The position numbers and the translations under genes are program-made. From CBDFHB01 sp965250115 (lineage in GTDB: Bacteria > Acidobacteriota > Vicinamibacteria > Marinacidobacterales > SMYC01): a stretch of 64,000 nucleotides of DNA. Position 1 is the stretch's first letter, and every line of letters begins with the position of its first letter. Shown here in pieces: positions 24,263-34,358 of the stretch. The DNA lies in assembly GCA_965250115.1 (NCBI GenBank), contig CBDFNJ010000002.1:3968001-4032000 (forward strand), in the 5' to 3' direction. Under the pieces are notes generated by a model. The model was not told the origin of the DNA, searched no databases, and saw nothing but the letters and a program-made list of their open reading frames with translations.

Positions 24263-25350
24263 GATCGCACCGCCTTTCGCTCTGCGAGGGCGAGGAGGCG
24301 CTGGGCGACGACGCGGGCGGCGGCGGGGCGCGCCATCGAGCGGGCGCGCTCGGCCATCCTCATCCTTTCGCCCGGGGCTTTTAGAAGTCGAATCAACTCG
24401 GAGGAGAGGAGCTCGGCGTCAAGTGACGACTCGGGAATGAACTGGGCAGCGCCCGCTCGAGTCATCATTTCCGCGTTTCGCTCCTGGTGATCTCCCGCCA
24501 GAGGCAGAGGAATCAGAATGGCGGGACGTCCGCAGGCGGCGAGCTCGGCGCAGGTGGTCGCTCCAGCGCGTGACAAGACGAGGTCCGCGCCCGCGTAGGC
24601 TTCGTCCATGGCGTCGATGTAGGCGGTCACCTCGGCGGAGATCTTCGAGCTCGCATAGGCTTTGGTCACAAGCTCGAGGTCCTGCGGTCCAGTTTGATGG
24701 AGCAAGCGAATTCGCCCCGCATAGACCTCGAGACGAGCCAAGCTCGCGATCACCGCCTGATTCAAGATCGTCGAGCCCTGGCTGCCGCCGAAGACGAGCA
24801 CCTGCATGGTCTCCGACGGGAGTGCAAGCGGCGGCACACGAAAGATCGACTCGCGGACCGGGTTCCCTGTCACCACGCCTTTGCGCCCGAAGTAACGCGC
24901 GGTCTCTTGCCACGCACAGGCCGCCTCGTCCACGAAGGGCCCGAGCCATCGGTTCGCTAGTCCCGGTTCCGCATTCGGCTCCAGGATGAGCGTGGGCAGC
25001 CTCTCGAGCGCCGCAACGAGCAGCACGGTCCCGGAAACGTAAGCTCCGACGCCCATGACCACGCTCGGCTGGATGCGGCGCAATAAAGCGACCGCATCTA
25101 AGAGCGCGGGAACGGTCGCCAGAGCACCCTTGAACTTTCTGAAAATCGAGCCGCCCCGAAGCGGTGCTGCACGAACCAGCTCCAGTGGGAAGCCCGCACG
25201 TGGGACGATGTTGGACTCGAGGCCTCGTGCGGTGCCGACGAAAGTCACGGACGCGTTCTTCGTGAGCGAGGTGAATTGTTCCGCGACGGCAAGCGCAGGG
25301 TAGAGGTGTCCCCCCGTTCCGCCGGCAGCAACGAGCAGGTTAGCGGGCAT
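24259..25350 (-). CDS. murG: Undecaprenyl-PP-MurNAc-pentapeptide GlcNAc transferase
   Basis: GT28 enzyme that turns lipid I into lipid II at the inner face of the membrane. 363 residues with AAGGTGGHLYPALA at the N-terminus, GVGAYVSG, VFGGSQGSTILN, and the donor-site RAGATTCAELAA. Starts with ATG overlapping the ftsW stop by 11 nt. Confidence 0.98.
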   Translation of the reverse strand: MPANLLVAAGGTGGHLYPALAVAEQFTSLTKNASVTFVGTARGLESNIVPRAGFPLELVRAAPLRGGSIFRKFKGALATVPALLDAVALLRRIQPSVVMGVGAYVSGTVLLVAALERLPTLILEPNAEPGLANRWLGPFVDEAACAWQETARYFGRKGVVTGNPVRESIFRVPPLALPSETMQVLVFGGSQGSTILNQAVIASLARLEVYAGRIRLLHQTGPQDLELVTKAYASSKISAEVTAYIDAMDEAYAGADLVLSRAGATTCAELAACGRPAILIPLPLAGDHQERNAEMMTRAGAAQFIPESSLDAELLSSELIRLLKAPGERMRMAERARSMARPAAARVVAQRLLALAERKAVRS

Positions 25351-26431
25351 GTTGCGATACCGAAAGTAAGATGCCTACCGCGGCCATGCTCGTCACGAGC
25401 GACGTGCCCCCAGACGAAATGAACGGCAGCGGGAGACCGGTCGTCGGCAGGATGCCTAGTGTCACTCCCATATTGATGAAGGCCTGCCCAACGAGCATCA
25501 TCGTCAGCCCCACGGCGATGAACGAGCCGAAGGCATCGGAAGCGCGGTTCGCGATCGAGAGACCGCGCCACAGCAGGACGCAAAAGGCGGCGACGACTAG
25601 AAGAGCACCGACGAGACCCAGCTCCTCACCGATCACGGCAAAGACGAAGTCCGAGTGGGGTTCCGGTAGATAGAAGAGCTTTTGCTGGCTACGCATGAAG
25701 CCCGCGCCGAAAATTCCACCGCTCCCCACCGCGATGAGTGACTGGATGATCTGGAATCCCTTGCCCAAAGGATCGCGAAACGGATCGAGAAAGACGATGA
25801 GCCTTTCGCGGCGGTACTCCTCGCTGAAGGCAAGCCAAACGAGAAGCGGGACCGTCACGATGGTGAGGGCGAAGAGCTGGCGAAGCGGAACGCCCGAGGC
25901 AAAGAACAGGCACATGCCGATGAACACGAGGCACAATCCGGTGCCGTAGTCGGGCTCGATCACGACGAGAAAGGCGAGGAAAGCCACCGTCACCAGCGAA
26001 GGAAACCAGCCCGAGAAGAAATCGCCGACGCGATCCCTCCTGCGCTCTAGCTGGAAGGCCATGGCGAGCACGAGGGTGATTTTGGCGATCTCCGAGGGCT
26101 GAAAGGACAACAATCCGAACCGGATCCAGCGATGGGCGTTCTTGAGCGGCGGCGTGAAGAGCACGCCTACGAGAAGCGCAACGGTAAAGCCGAGCAGACC
26201 GTAGATGACCATGGGATGTCTGAGCTTGCGATAGTCGATTCTCGTGAGTCCCAGCATCAACAACAGACCGACGGCGGCCCACATGGCCTGTTTCACCAGA
26301 AAGAAGTACGAGCTCCGGTGCGCGTCGTGCGCGACCACCGCGGAAGCGCTATAGAGCATGACGAGACCGAACGAGACGAGGCCAATCGTCGTGACGAAAA
26401 GGGTCCGGTCGGGGGACAGCTTTGGGGCCAC
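25340..26431 (-). CDS. ftsW: SEDS-family lipid II polymerase/division protein FtsW
   Basis: 363 residues with nine to ten hydrophobic segments. Family motifs: NGAR-region equivalent KNAHRWIRFGLLSFQPSEIAK, the catalytic-loop acidic residue after EPDYGT, and the C-terminal TGLPLPFISSGGTSL. Partner of FtsI in septal glycan polymerisation. Starts with GTG, 5 bp after murD. Confidence 0.96.
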   Translation of the reverse strand: MAPKLSPDRTLFVTTIGLVSFGLVMLYSASAVVAHDAHRSSYFFLVKQAMWAAVGLLLMLGLTRIDYRKLRHPMVIYGLLGFTVALLVGVLFTPPLKNAHRWIRFGLLSFQPSEIAKITLVLAMAFQLERRRDRVGDFFSGWFPSLVTVAFLAFLVVIEPDYGTGLCLVFIGMCLFFASGVPLRQLFALTIVTVPLLVWLAFSEEYRRERLIVFLDPFRDPLGKGFQIIQSLIAVGSGGIFGAGFMRSQQKLFYLPEPHSDFVFAVIGEELGLVGALLVVAAFCVLLWRGLSIANRASDAFGSFIAVGLTMMLVGQAFINMGVTLGILPTTGLPLPFISSGGTSLVTSMAAVGILLSVSQHAR

Positions 26432-26436
26432 GGGTT

Positions 26437-27813
26437 CTAGTCCGCTCCCTTCTCGCCGAGCTCGAGCACGGCCTTCCTGAATCGCTCTCCACGGTCGCGG
26501 TAGTCGCGAAACATGTCGAAGCTCGAGCCTCCAGGCGAAAGAAGGACGATGTCTCCATCGATCGCTCGACGATGAGCCGCCTTGACCGCTGCTTCGAGCT
26601 CGTCACACACTTCGACGGGGACGACTTCCTCGAGAGCATCCGCGATCGCTTCCCGATTCTCGCCGATCGCCAATACCACTCGGACCTTCTTGCCGACGAG
26701 GTCCCGAAGGTCCCGGAAATCGCCGCCCTTGAAGCGGCCCCCGAGAATCAGGAGGATGCCCCCATCGAAGCTCTCGAGTGCGGCTCGAACGGCTTGAATG
26801 TTCGTCGCCTTCGAGTCGTTGTAGAAGCGAACGCCTCCGATATCAGCGACTTTCTCGAGCGCGTGAGGAAGACCCTCGAAATGCTCGAGGGCTTCCGCCA
26901 TATCCTCACCACAGACTCCGAGAAGGGACGCCGTCGCCGAAGCGGCCATGGCGTTGCGACGGTTGTGGCGACCGGGGAGCTGGAAGTCTTCGAGCGAGGC
27001 GAGTGTCGTCGTCTGCCCGCTCTCGTGGCGAACGATCCATGGTCCTTCGGCGTGAACGTGCGGGTGGAGATCGCCGAGACAATCGAGATCGAAGAACATC
27101 TTGCGAGACTTTGCTTTCGAAGCCATATTCACCGTGAGCCTGCTACCGCCGAAGACGACGGCCCAGTCGCTCTCCTCCTGGTTCGTGAACAAACGCCTCT
27201 TCGCGTCCACGTAGTCCTCGAAGCTCGGGTGCCAATCCAGATGATCGGGAGTGACGTCGAGCAAGATCGCGACGTGAGGTCGAAAACGCTCGATGGTCGT
27301 AAGCTGAAAGCTCGAGACCTCCAGAACGAAGGTCGTCTCGGACGTGGCGCCCGAGAGCTCCGAAACGAGCGGCCGGCCGATGTTCCCGGCGAGCTTGACG
27401 CTCCGGCCAGAGGCTCTGAGCATCGCGGCGACGAGAGACGCCGTCGTCGACTTGCCCTTGGTGCCCGTCACCGCCACGGTCGTACCGGAAAGCTCTCGAA
27501 AGCCCACTTCGAGCTCCCCCAAAACCGGCACCGAGCGACGCCTCGCCTCTACGAGCAGCGGCAGGTCGAGCGGTACACCGGGGCTCACCACAATCAGTTC
27601 GACGGCGTCGGCAAGTCGAACCGGATGCTCGCCAAGCACGAGCAAGATCCCCTTCTTCGCGAGCGCTTCCGCTCCCTGACCGAGCGAGTCCAGCGATCGG
27701 TGGTCGTTCGCCGTGACGATAGCGCCCCTGTTCCAGAGAAACTCCGACACGGCGACGCCGCTCTGCCCGAGGCCTAGGACGAGAACCCGGCGCCCCGTGT
27801 AGTTCTCGCTCAT
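26437..27813 (-). CDS. murD: UDP-N-acetylmuramoyl-L-alanine--D-glutamate ligase
   Basis: 458-residue Mur ligase adding D-Glu. N-terminal GLGQSGVAVSEF, ATP loop TGTKGKSTTASLV, NDSKATN and the LLSPGGSSFDMFRDYRDRG end typical of MurD. Lies 24 bp after mraY with an ATG start. Confidence 0.98.
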   Translation of the reverse strand: MSENYTGRRVLVLGLGQSGVAVSEFLWNRGAIVTANDHRSLDSLGQGAEALAKKGILLVLGEHPVRLADAVELIVVSPGVPLDLPLLVEARRRSVPVLGELEVGFRELSGTTVAVTGTKGKSTTASLVAAMLRASGRSVKLAGNIGRPLVSELSGATSETTFVLEVSSFQLTTIERFRPHVAILLDVTPDHLDWHPSFEDYVDAKRRLFTNQEESDWAVVFGGSRLTVNMASKAKSRKMFFDLDCLGDLHPHVHAEGPWIVRHESGQTTTLASLEDFQLPGRHNRRNAMAASATASLLGVCGEDMAEALEHFEGLPHALEKVADIGGVRFYNDSKATNIQAVRAALESFDGGILLILGGRFKGGDFRDLRDLVGKKVRVVLAIGENREAIADALEEVVPVEVCDELEAAVKAAHRRAIDGDIVLLSPGGSSFDMFRDYRDRGERFRKAVLELGEKGAD

Positions 27814-27837
27814 GATTAGGCTCCGCCACGTCCTCGC

Positions 27838-28926
27838 TCATCTCAGCTTCAAGGTCGTGAGGCTCGCCAAAGCGAACATGATTCCCAGAATCCAGAACCG
27901 GATGATGATCTTGGGCTCGCTCCATCCCGCCAGCTCGAAGTGGTGATGGAGGGGAGCCATGCGAAAGATTCGTCGCCCGATCAGCTTGAAGGAAGCGACC
28001 TGGATGATGACCGAGAGCGCTTCCATCACGAAGACCCCGCCCACGAGTACGAGGAGAATCTCCTGCTTGATCAGAAGCGCCATGGTGCCGATGGCGCTTC
28101 CGAGAGCGAGCGAGCCGACATCTCCCATGAAGAGCTGGGCCGGATAGGAGTTGAACCAGAGGAACCCCATGCTCGCACCCACCATCGCCCCTCCGAAGAT
28201 CGTCAGCTCCCAGATTCGAGGGGTGTGAATGAGATCGAGATAGGAGGAGAACTGCACGTGGCCGGTCACATAGGCGAGCACCGTATAGGCCGCGGCGGCG
28301 ATAAGCACGGTCCCGATCGCGAGCCCGTCGAGTCCGTCGGTGAGGTTGACGGCATTCGAGGCTCCCACGATGACGAGGATCGCGAAAGGTACGAAGTAGA
28401 CCGAGAGCTCTGGCCGAAGTTCCTTGAAGAAAGGGAACAGGAGCTCGGTGCTGTAATCCCCGTGCCTCGACATGTCGTAGAGCACGAGCCCCACGACGAG
28501 CGCCGAAGCCGTCTGAAGAACCAGCTTGGCACGCGCCGAAAGCCCCTTCGATTGCTTGCGGATGATCTTCAGGTAGTCGTCCGCAAATCCAATGAGCCCG
28601 AAGGCGACGGTCGTGCCGAGGGCCACCCAGACGAAGACGTTCGTCAAGTTCGCCCAGAGCAACGTCGGAACGGCGATCGCCGCCAGAATCAAGAGACCAC
28701 CCATGGTGGGCGTCCCGGCTTTGGATTGATGGGCTTCGGGGCCCTCTTGTCGAATGTGCTGTCCAATCTGGAACTGTCGCAGGCGCGCGATGAGCCAGGG
28801 CCCCATCAGAAAAGCGATCGCGAGGGCGGTGAGCGTTGCCGAGGCGGTACGGAACGTCACGTAGCGAAAGACGTTGAAGAAGCTGTATTCGGTGTGAAGC
28901 GGATAGAGGAGGTGGTACAACATCAC
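27838..28926 (-). CDS. mraY: Phospho-MurNAc-pentapeptide transferase
   Basis: Ten-helix membrane enzyme making lipid I. Conserved acidic clusters FADDYLKI, NLTDGLDGLA and MGDVGSLALG, and the HHHFE motif near the C-terminus. 362 residues if the GTG at 28926 is used, or one less at the ATG at 28923, which overlaps the murF stop as TGATG. Confidence 0.98.
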   Translation of the reverse strand: MMLYHLLYPLHTEYSFFNVFRYVTFRTASATLTALAIAFLMGPWLIARLRQFQIGQHIRQEGPEAHQSKAGTPTMGGLLILAAIAVPTLLWANLTNVFVWVALGTTVAFGLIGFADDYLKIIRKQSKGLSARAKLVLQTASALVVGLVLYDMSRHGDYSTELLFPFFKELRPELSVYFVPFAILVIVGASNAVNLTDGLDGLAIGTVLIAAAAYTVLAYVTGHVQFSSYLDLIHTPRIWELTIFGGAMVGASMGFLWFNSYPAQLFMGDVGSLALGSAIGTMALLIKQEILLVLVGGVFVMEALSVIIQVASFKLIGRRIFRMAPLHHHFELAGWSEPKIIIRFWILGIMFALASLTTLKLR

Positions 28927-30308
28927 CGACCTCCTTTCGCGAGACGCTCGCGGAGGACTCGGATGGTCCTCTCCAGACAGATACCGCGGGAAGCTTTGAC
29001 GAGGATGACATCACCGTCCCGCACCCACTCGACGAGGAGTCGGCCTGCCGCTTCCGCGTCAGCCGCCGTCGCGAGTCGAGCTTCCGGCATCCCGGCTTGC
29101 CGGGCGCCCTCTACGATTTCGAGGCCGAGAGGTCCGACGCCCACGAGCAGACGAATGTCGCGCGAAGCGACGTCGCGACCCGCTTCCCGGTGAAGCTCCA
29201 CCGCCCGCGGTCCGAGCTCGAGCATGTCGCCGAGCACCGCGACGCACCCAGGGGCCGTCTCGTCCGACAAGACCTCGAGGGCACATCGAAGCGCTCGCGG
29301 GTTGGAATTGTAGCTCTCGTCGATGACGACGAGGCCGCCGCCCAAGTTCAAACGCTCTCCCCGAGAGGATGGCGCTCCGAGAAGGCTCAATGCCTCGGCG
29401 GCCTCGGGAAGCGGAACCTCCAACGCATGCGCCGCCGCGAGCCCCGCAAGCAGATTGTAAACGTTGTGCCGGCCGACCAGAGGCGAGCGAACGCGCACAC
29501 GTTGCCTTTCGTATTCGGCGACGAAGGAAAGCCCCGAGGGAGTCGAGCTTATGTCACATCCGCGCAGGTCACAGCTTTCGCCGAGGCCGTAGCGGATCTT
29601 CCGACCGGCGAATCGGCGCGCCTGGGCCAAGACCAGCGGATCGTCCGCATTGACGACGGCCACCGCGTCCCCGAGAAGCCCTACGAGAAGCTCGCCCTTC
29701 GCCTCGGCGATCGCTTCGAGAGAAGGGAAGAACTCGAGATGGACCTCGGCGATATTGGTCAGCACGCCGACGTCGGGCCGAGCGATCTCCGTGAGCCGGG
29801 CGACCTCCCCCGGCTCCGACATACCCATCTCGAGGACGGCGACGTCTTCGTCTTCGAGGGCGAGAAGGGAAAGCGGAAGCCCGTAGAGGTTGTTCCAGTT
29901 GCCCTGCGACTTCAAGACGCGGTGAGAGCTCCCGATCGCTGCTGCGGCGGCTTCCTTTGTGGTCGTCTTGCCCATGCTACCCGTCACCGCGACGACCTGG
30001 AGCCCGGCTCGCTCGCGTATGCCATGTGCGAGATCCTGGAGTGCTCGGGTCGTGTCGGAAACCCGAATGACGAAAGCGGAAGTGACTGCCGATATTGGCT
30101 CCGACGCGACGATACCCGCGGCCCCTTGCTCGAGGGCGCTCTCGACGAAAGCATGTCCGTCGTGGTGGGGGCCTCTGATGGCGAAGAATAGATCGCCGGC
30201 TTGGACTCTACGGCTGTCGATCGAGACGGCATCGCAGGCCGAATCCGGAGAGCCGAAGTCAATCGACCCCTGCACGATGCTCGCGATGTCCCGTGCCGTC
30301 AGTTTCAC
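28923..30308 (-). CDS. murF: UDP-MurNAc-tripeptide--D-alanyl-D-alanine ligase
   Basis: 461-residue Mur ligase adding the D-Ala-D-Ala dipeptide. IDSRRVQAGDLFFAI near the N-terminus, ATP loop TGSMGKTTTKEA, LEMGMSEPGE, and DESYNSNPRA. Starts at GTG overlapping the murE stop (GTGA). No ddl gene is present in this cluster. Confidence 0.98.
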   Translation of the reverse strand: MKLTARDIASIVQGSIDFGSPDSACDAVSIDSRRVQAGDLFFAIRGPHHDGHAFVESALEQGAAGIVASEPISAVTSAFVIRVSDTTRALQDLAHGIRERAGLQVVAVTGSMGKTTTKEAAAAAIGSSHRVLKSQGNWNNLYGLPLSLLALEDEDVAVLEMGMSEPGEVARLTEIARPDVGVLTNIAEVHLEFFPSLEAIAEAKGELLVGLLGDAVAVVNADDPLVLAQARRFAGRKIRYGLGESCDLRGCDISSTPSGLSFVAEYERQRVRVRSPLVGRHNVYNLLAGLAAAHALEVPLPEAAEALSLLGAPSSRGERLNLGGGLVVIDESYNSNPRALRCALEVLSDETAPGCVAVLGDMLELGPRAVELHREAGRDVASRDIRLLVGVGPLGLEIVEGARQAGMPEARLATAADAEAAGRLLVEWVRDGDVILVKASRGICLERTIRVLRERLAKGGR

Positions 30309-31846
30309 GAGGGTTCATCCTCCCCACCTTCGAGAATCTCTCGGACCACTTCCCGATCGTCAAAGGAGAGAACATCCTCGCCGATGATCTGGTAAGGTTC
30401 GTGGCCCTTGCCGGCGATCACGACGAGGTCACCCGGGCGCGCCTCCGACAAAGCCATGGCAATCGCTTTCCTGCGATCTGGCTCCACCGACACGGATGCG
30501 CCTTTCGTTCCCAATTGGATCTCTCCGATAATCGCCAAGGGGTCTTCGCCGCGCGGGTTGTCCGACGTAAGCACGACGCGATCCGCCAGGCGCGAAGCTA
30601 CGTCCCCCATCAGGGGTCGCTTCGTCCGGTCTCTCTCTCCGCCGCAGCCGAAGACGACCATGAGGGCGCCGCGGGCGAGCGGCCGCGCGGCCTGGAGGAG
30701 CTTTCTCAGTGCGTCGTCCGTATGGGCGTAGTCCACGACGACATCGAAGGGTCGGTCGACGTCGACTTTCTCGAACCTTCCCGGTGCGCAACGAACCAAG
30801 GAAAGCGCACCAAGTACCTCCTCCGTCGAATAGCCCAGTGCGCGTGCCGCTGCATAAGCAGCGAGGAGATTCGCGGCGTTGTAGCGGCCCATCAGAGAGC
30901 TCTTGAGTTTGCGCACGGAATCTGCCTCGCGAAATCGAAGATGCATACCATCGAGGCTCGCCTCGACTTCGACGATCGAGAGGTCCGCTGTTGGCGAGAA
31001 TCCATAGGTCGTGACCTTGCCTCCGAGCTCTGCAGCGAGACGTTCCCCGTAGGTATCGTCGATACAGACGACCGCCGATGCGGCCGCTCTCGAATAACGG
31101 GTGAACAGGAGCTTTTTCGCCCGGAAGTAGTCCTCCATATCGCGATGAAAATCGAGATGGTCACGGCTCAAGTTCGTGAAGACCGCCACTTGGAGCTCGC
31201 TCCCTTCGAGGCGCGACAGGGACAATCCGTGCGAAGAGACCTCGAGAACACCGTAGCGGCACGTCTCCGCGACGGCCTCAGCGAGAAACGACTGGAGAAC
31301 GGGCGCCTCGGGTGTCGTATGCCTTGTCGACCAGCTGCGGTCTCCGATCTTCGCGACGACCGTTCCCATCATTGCGGTCGGCGAGGCGAGATGTGACAAG
31401 AGTCCGTCGATGAGAAACGCGGTCGTGGTCTTTCCGTTGGTGCCGGTCACGCCGACCAGATCCATGTGTCGGGAAGGCTCCCCGACGGCTTTCGCGGCGA
31501 GCAGTCCCGCCGCCTTTCTGGCATCCGGAGTTTGCACCCAGGTCACGGCCTCGGTCGCCGGGGCCCTCTCGCTCACGATGGCCACGGCGCCTCGAGTGAT
31601 CGAGTCGTCGACAAAACGATGACCGTCGGTCCTCTCCCCTTGGCAAGCGACGAAGACGAATCCGGGCCGGGCGCCCCGCGAATCCAGCGTGACCCCGGAA
31701 ACCACCAGATCCTTGCTGCCTCGTACCGTTTGGAGCGGGATCAGGCGCAGCAGCTCGGCAAGCTTCACGCTGTGTGCTCTCGAACCCTCTCTCAAAGATG
31801 CGCCCCCGATACCCGAAGAATGTTCCAAGTCGACGATCGATTTCAT
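30305..31846 (-). CDS. murE: UDP-MurNAc-L-Ala-D-Glu--meso-diaminopimelate ligase
   Basis: 513-residue Mur ligase adding the third stem-peptide residue. TLDSRGARPGFVFVA, ATP loop TGTNGKTTTAF, and the specificity motif DNPR (in TSDNPRGEDP), which marks meso-diaminopimelate rather than lysine enzymes. Overlaps ftsI by 4 nt (ATGA). Confidence 0.98.
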   Translation of the reverse strand: MKSIVDLEHSSGIGGASLREGSRAHSVKLAELLRLIPLQTVRGSKDLVVSGVTLDSRGARPGFVFVACQGERTDGHRFVDDSITRGAVAIVSERAPATEAVTWVQTPDARKAAGLLAAKAVGEPSRHMDLVGVTGTNGKTTTAFLIDGLLSHLASPTAMMGTVVAKIGDRSWSTRHTTPEAPVLQSFLAEAVAETCRYGVLEVSSHGLSLSRLEGSELQVAVFTNLSRDHLDFHRDMEDYFRAKKLLFTRYSRAAASAVVCIDDTYGERLAAELGGKVTTYGFSPTADLSIVEVEASLDGMHLRFREADSVRKLKSSLMGRYNAANLLAAYAAARALGYSTEEVLGALSLVRCAPGRFEKVDVDRPFDVVVDYAHTDDALRKLLQAARPLARGALMVVFGCGGERDRTKRPLMGDVASRLADRVVLTSDNPRGEDPLAIIGEIQLGTKGASVSVEPDRRKAIAMALSEARPGDLVVIAGKGHEPYQIIGEDVLSFDDREVVREILEGGEDEPS

Positions 31847-33996
31847 GGGTTGCTTTCGAACGACCTCGCGCTTTCGCTTCCCGCCGAGTGCGGAATCCGC
31901 GCTCGAGCCAGTTGCATCTCGCCTCCGTACCGCAGAGGCGGCGCCACCTCCGGCACCTCCACAAACCCCGGCGGCCCAAGCACCAGACGCGGACGAGTTG
32001 CCCCATCGAGAGGCTCACCTGCCAATGGGTATTGCTCGACGACCCAACCCGTGCCCACGAGCTCTGGAACCATGCCCCTCGCAAAGAACCGCGCGAGGGC
32101 GTCCCGGGCTGGAAGCCCCTTGACAGCGGGGGCAACCATTGCCTCGGAGCTCATCCGGTCTTCCTCCCACCGCGGCTCGGAAACGCCCATCGACGTCGGC
32201 CGAACCTTCCGGCTCCGCTCCGGAACGTCTAGAGCGGCCTCTCGGTCGGCTCTTTCCAGAATAGGGCTCGTTTGTGGCCAAACTTTGGCGACGCGGACCG
32301 CAGTCTCGCCATCGGGCGGGACGCCGAGATAACGAAGGCTGCGGTCCACGATGTCCGAAAAGACTGCCGCCGCCCTCGAGCCCGAATGGTCGCCCGCAGG
32401 AGAGTCCAGAATGACGAGCGCGGTCAAGGAGGGCCGACGGGCCGGAACGAACCCGACGAAGGAAGCAATGTAGTCCGTGTCCGAATAGCCGCCGACGACC
32501 GCTTTTTGCGCCGTGCCGGTTTTTCCGGCGACGCTGTAGCCCGCGATCGCAGCCCGCGTTCCGGTTCCATGCTCGACGACGCCTACGAGCAGTTGTGTGA
32601 GTCGGCGCGCCGTCTCCTCACTCACCACTCGCCGGATGGGCTCCGGCGTCGCCCTTCGCTCCATGGTGCCGTCATCAGGGTTCTCGAAACCCAAAACGAG
32701 CTTCGGACGCATAAGGTAGCCCGAAGCGGCAATCACGTTGGCCGCCGTCACCATCTGTAGCGGCGTCACGCCGATCTCCTGCCCGAAGGAGATCGAAGCG
32801 ACCGTCACGGGTCCCCATCGCTCGACGGGACGAATGAGTCCGCGACTCTCGCCCGATAGCTCGATGTCGTAGGCCTCGCCGAATCCGAAGGCCCGGATAT
32901 ATCGATCGAGGCGTTCGCGTCCGAGTCGCTGTCCGATTCGGATCATGCCGACGTTGCTGGAAAGCGCGACGACTTCACGGAAGGCAAGCACATCGAAGAC
33001 CCGGTGATCGCGGATCGTGTGTTCAGCGACCCGAATGAACCCACCGCCACAATCGATCCGCTCGTCCTCGGTGGTGACACCTTCCTCGAGGGCCGCCGCG
33101 GCGGCGACGATCTTGAAAGTCGAGCCTGGTTCATAAACGTCCATCACCGATCGGTTCCGCCAGTGGCTCGCGGGATAGTCACCGTATCGATTCGGATTGA
33201 ATGTGGGGGTTGCGGCCATTGCCAGGATCTCGCCCGAATCGGGACGCAGCAGGATGGCGATTCCGTTCTTCGAGCCGCTTTCGTCCACGGCCCTTTGGAG
33301 CTCGGTCTCCGCGATGTATTGAAGGTTCTCGTCGATCGTCAGGTGAACGGATCGTCCCGATATGGCGCGTTTCTCCACCCGGCTCGCGGCGCGACGCTGG
33401 CGGGCGTCACTCCAAATGATGCGGCGTCCGGCCTCGCCCCGGATTTGCTCTTCGAGCGCGTACTCCACGCCGCTCATGCCCTCGTTGTCCAGGCCGACAT
33501 AGCCTAGAATCTGAGCGGCGAGGAAACGCTTCGGATAGAACCGCCGGCTCTCTGGAACGAAGCCGACCCCCGCGAGCTGAAGTTCGCGAACACAGTCTGC
33601 CGCGTCCGGTTTCGCCTTGCGCTCGAGCCAAACGAAACGTTTGTCCCCTTCCAGCCGGGCGGCGATGCGCTTCTCGGACAGCTTGAGGCAGGAAGCGAGC
33701 TGTCGGGCCGCGTCGCTGAGGCGGTCGCCGGAGTAGGCCGTGGGTACTGCATAGACCGACTCGACTTCCACGCTTCGGGCCAGCTCTCGCCCGTTCCTGT
33801 CCCGAATCGTTCCGCGGTTCGGATCGAGCTTCAAGGTGTGCTGATGTTGGAGCTCGCCCCGCTCCCTCAGCGGGTCCCTCGCGATGACGGTGAGGTAAAC
33901 GAGTCGGCCGCAAACGGCGACGATCCACAGGGCGGTCAGAAGACCGAGCACCATCGTCCGCATCTGGAAACGCGAGACCGTTCGTGTCTCGCTCAT
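31843..33996 (-). CDS. ftsI: Septal transpeptidase FtsI/PBP3 with C-terminal PASTA domain
   Basis: 717-residue class B penicillin-binding protein. Membrane anchor at about 15-37, pedestal domain, then catalytic motifs STFK (S292-K295), SSN (346-348) and KTGT (492-495). After the transpeptidase a linker leads to a PASTA-like domain (about 620-675) and a low-complexity tail. C-terminal PASTA domains are the rule in Firmicute SpoVD/PBP2x and occur in some Gram-negative phyla, not in E. coli FtsI. Overlaps ftsL by ATGA. Confidence 0.95.
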   Translation of the reverse strand: MSETRTVSRFQMRTMVLGLLTALWIVAVCGRLVYLTVIARDPLRERGELQHQHTLKLDPNRGTIRDRNGRELARSVEVESVYAVPTAYSGDRLSDAARQLASCLKLSEKRIAARLEGDKRFVWLERKAKPDAADCVRELQLAGVGFVPESRRFYPKRFLAAQILGYVGLDNEGMSGVEYALEEQIRGEAGRRIIWSDARQRRAASRVEKRAISGRSVHLTIDENLQYIAETELQRAVDESGSKNGIAILLRPDSGEILAMAATPTFNPNRYGDYPASHWRNRSVMDVYEPGSTFKIVAAAAALEEGVTTEDERIDCGGGFIRVAEHTIRDHRVFDVLAFREVVALSSNVGMIRIGQRLGRERLDRYIRAFGFGEAYDIELSGESRGLIRPVERWGPVTVASISFGQEIGVTPLQMVTAANVIAASGYLMRPKLVLGFENPDDGTMERRATPEPIRRVVSEETARRLTQLLVGVVEHGTGTRAAIAGYSVAGKTGTAQKAVVGGYSDTDYIASFVGFVPARRPSLTALVILDSPAGDHSGSRAAAVFSDIVDRSLRYLGVPPDGETAVRVAKVWPQTSPILERADREAALDVPERSRKVRPTSMGVSEPRWEEDRMSSEAMVAPAVKGLPARDALARFFARGMVPELVGTGWVVEQYPLAGEPLDGATRPRLVLGPPGFVEVPEVAPPLRYGGEMQLARARIPHSAGSESARSFESNP

Positions 33997-34358
33997 TTGA
34001 AAGGCTCCTCGTCGGTCATCGGCGCGAGCACGAGTACGTGATCGGCATCGGGATAGACCATGCCGATTTGGTCTCGAGCGATGGTCTCGATTCGCGCCGG
34101 ATCGCTCTCGGTCGCGAGTTGAAGCTCCAAATGATGCTTGAGCTCGGTGAGCTCCTCGCGTCGATCCCTGAGCTCTTCCATCCGGTAGCCGAGACGAATC
34201 ATCTCGAAGTGCGGCCAGGCATAGACGATCACCGCAACGGTGAGAGCCAGGCCCGTGAGGGCCACCATGAAGAGCTCGCGATGACGTTTCCGGTCGAGCT
34301 GGCGCACGAGCTGCTCGTTCCGGACCGCCTTCGTCATGCCGAAGCGATAGCCGCTCAC
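33993..34358 (-). CDS. ftsL: Cell division protein FtsL
   Basis: 121 residues: basic N-terminus, one membrane segment (about 30-48) and a periplasmic coiled coil (about 50-85) ending in the ARIETIARDQIGM signature of FtsL. Starts at GTG overlapping the rsmH stop, or at an in-frame ATG seven codons later. Position between rsmH and ftsI fits. Confidence 0.9.
   Translation of the reverse strand: MSGYRFGMTKAVRNEQLVRQLDRKRHRELFMVALTGLALTVAVIVYAWPHFEMIRLGYRMEELRDRREELTELKHHLELQLATESDPARIETIARDQIGMVYPDADHVLVLAPMTDEEPFK

Noticed and set aside
26422..27777. 451-codon plus-strand open frame over murD
   Set aside because: Antisense shadow of murD, which has all Mur ligase motifs.
27143..29014. 623-codon minus-strand open frame over murD and mraY
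   Set aside because: Same strand but out of frame with both genes; composition is Arg/Ser/Gly-rich shadow.
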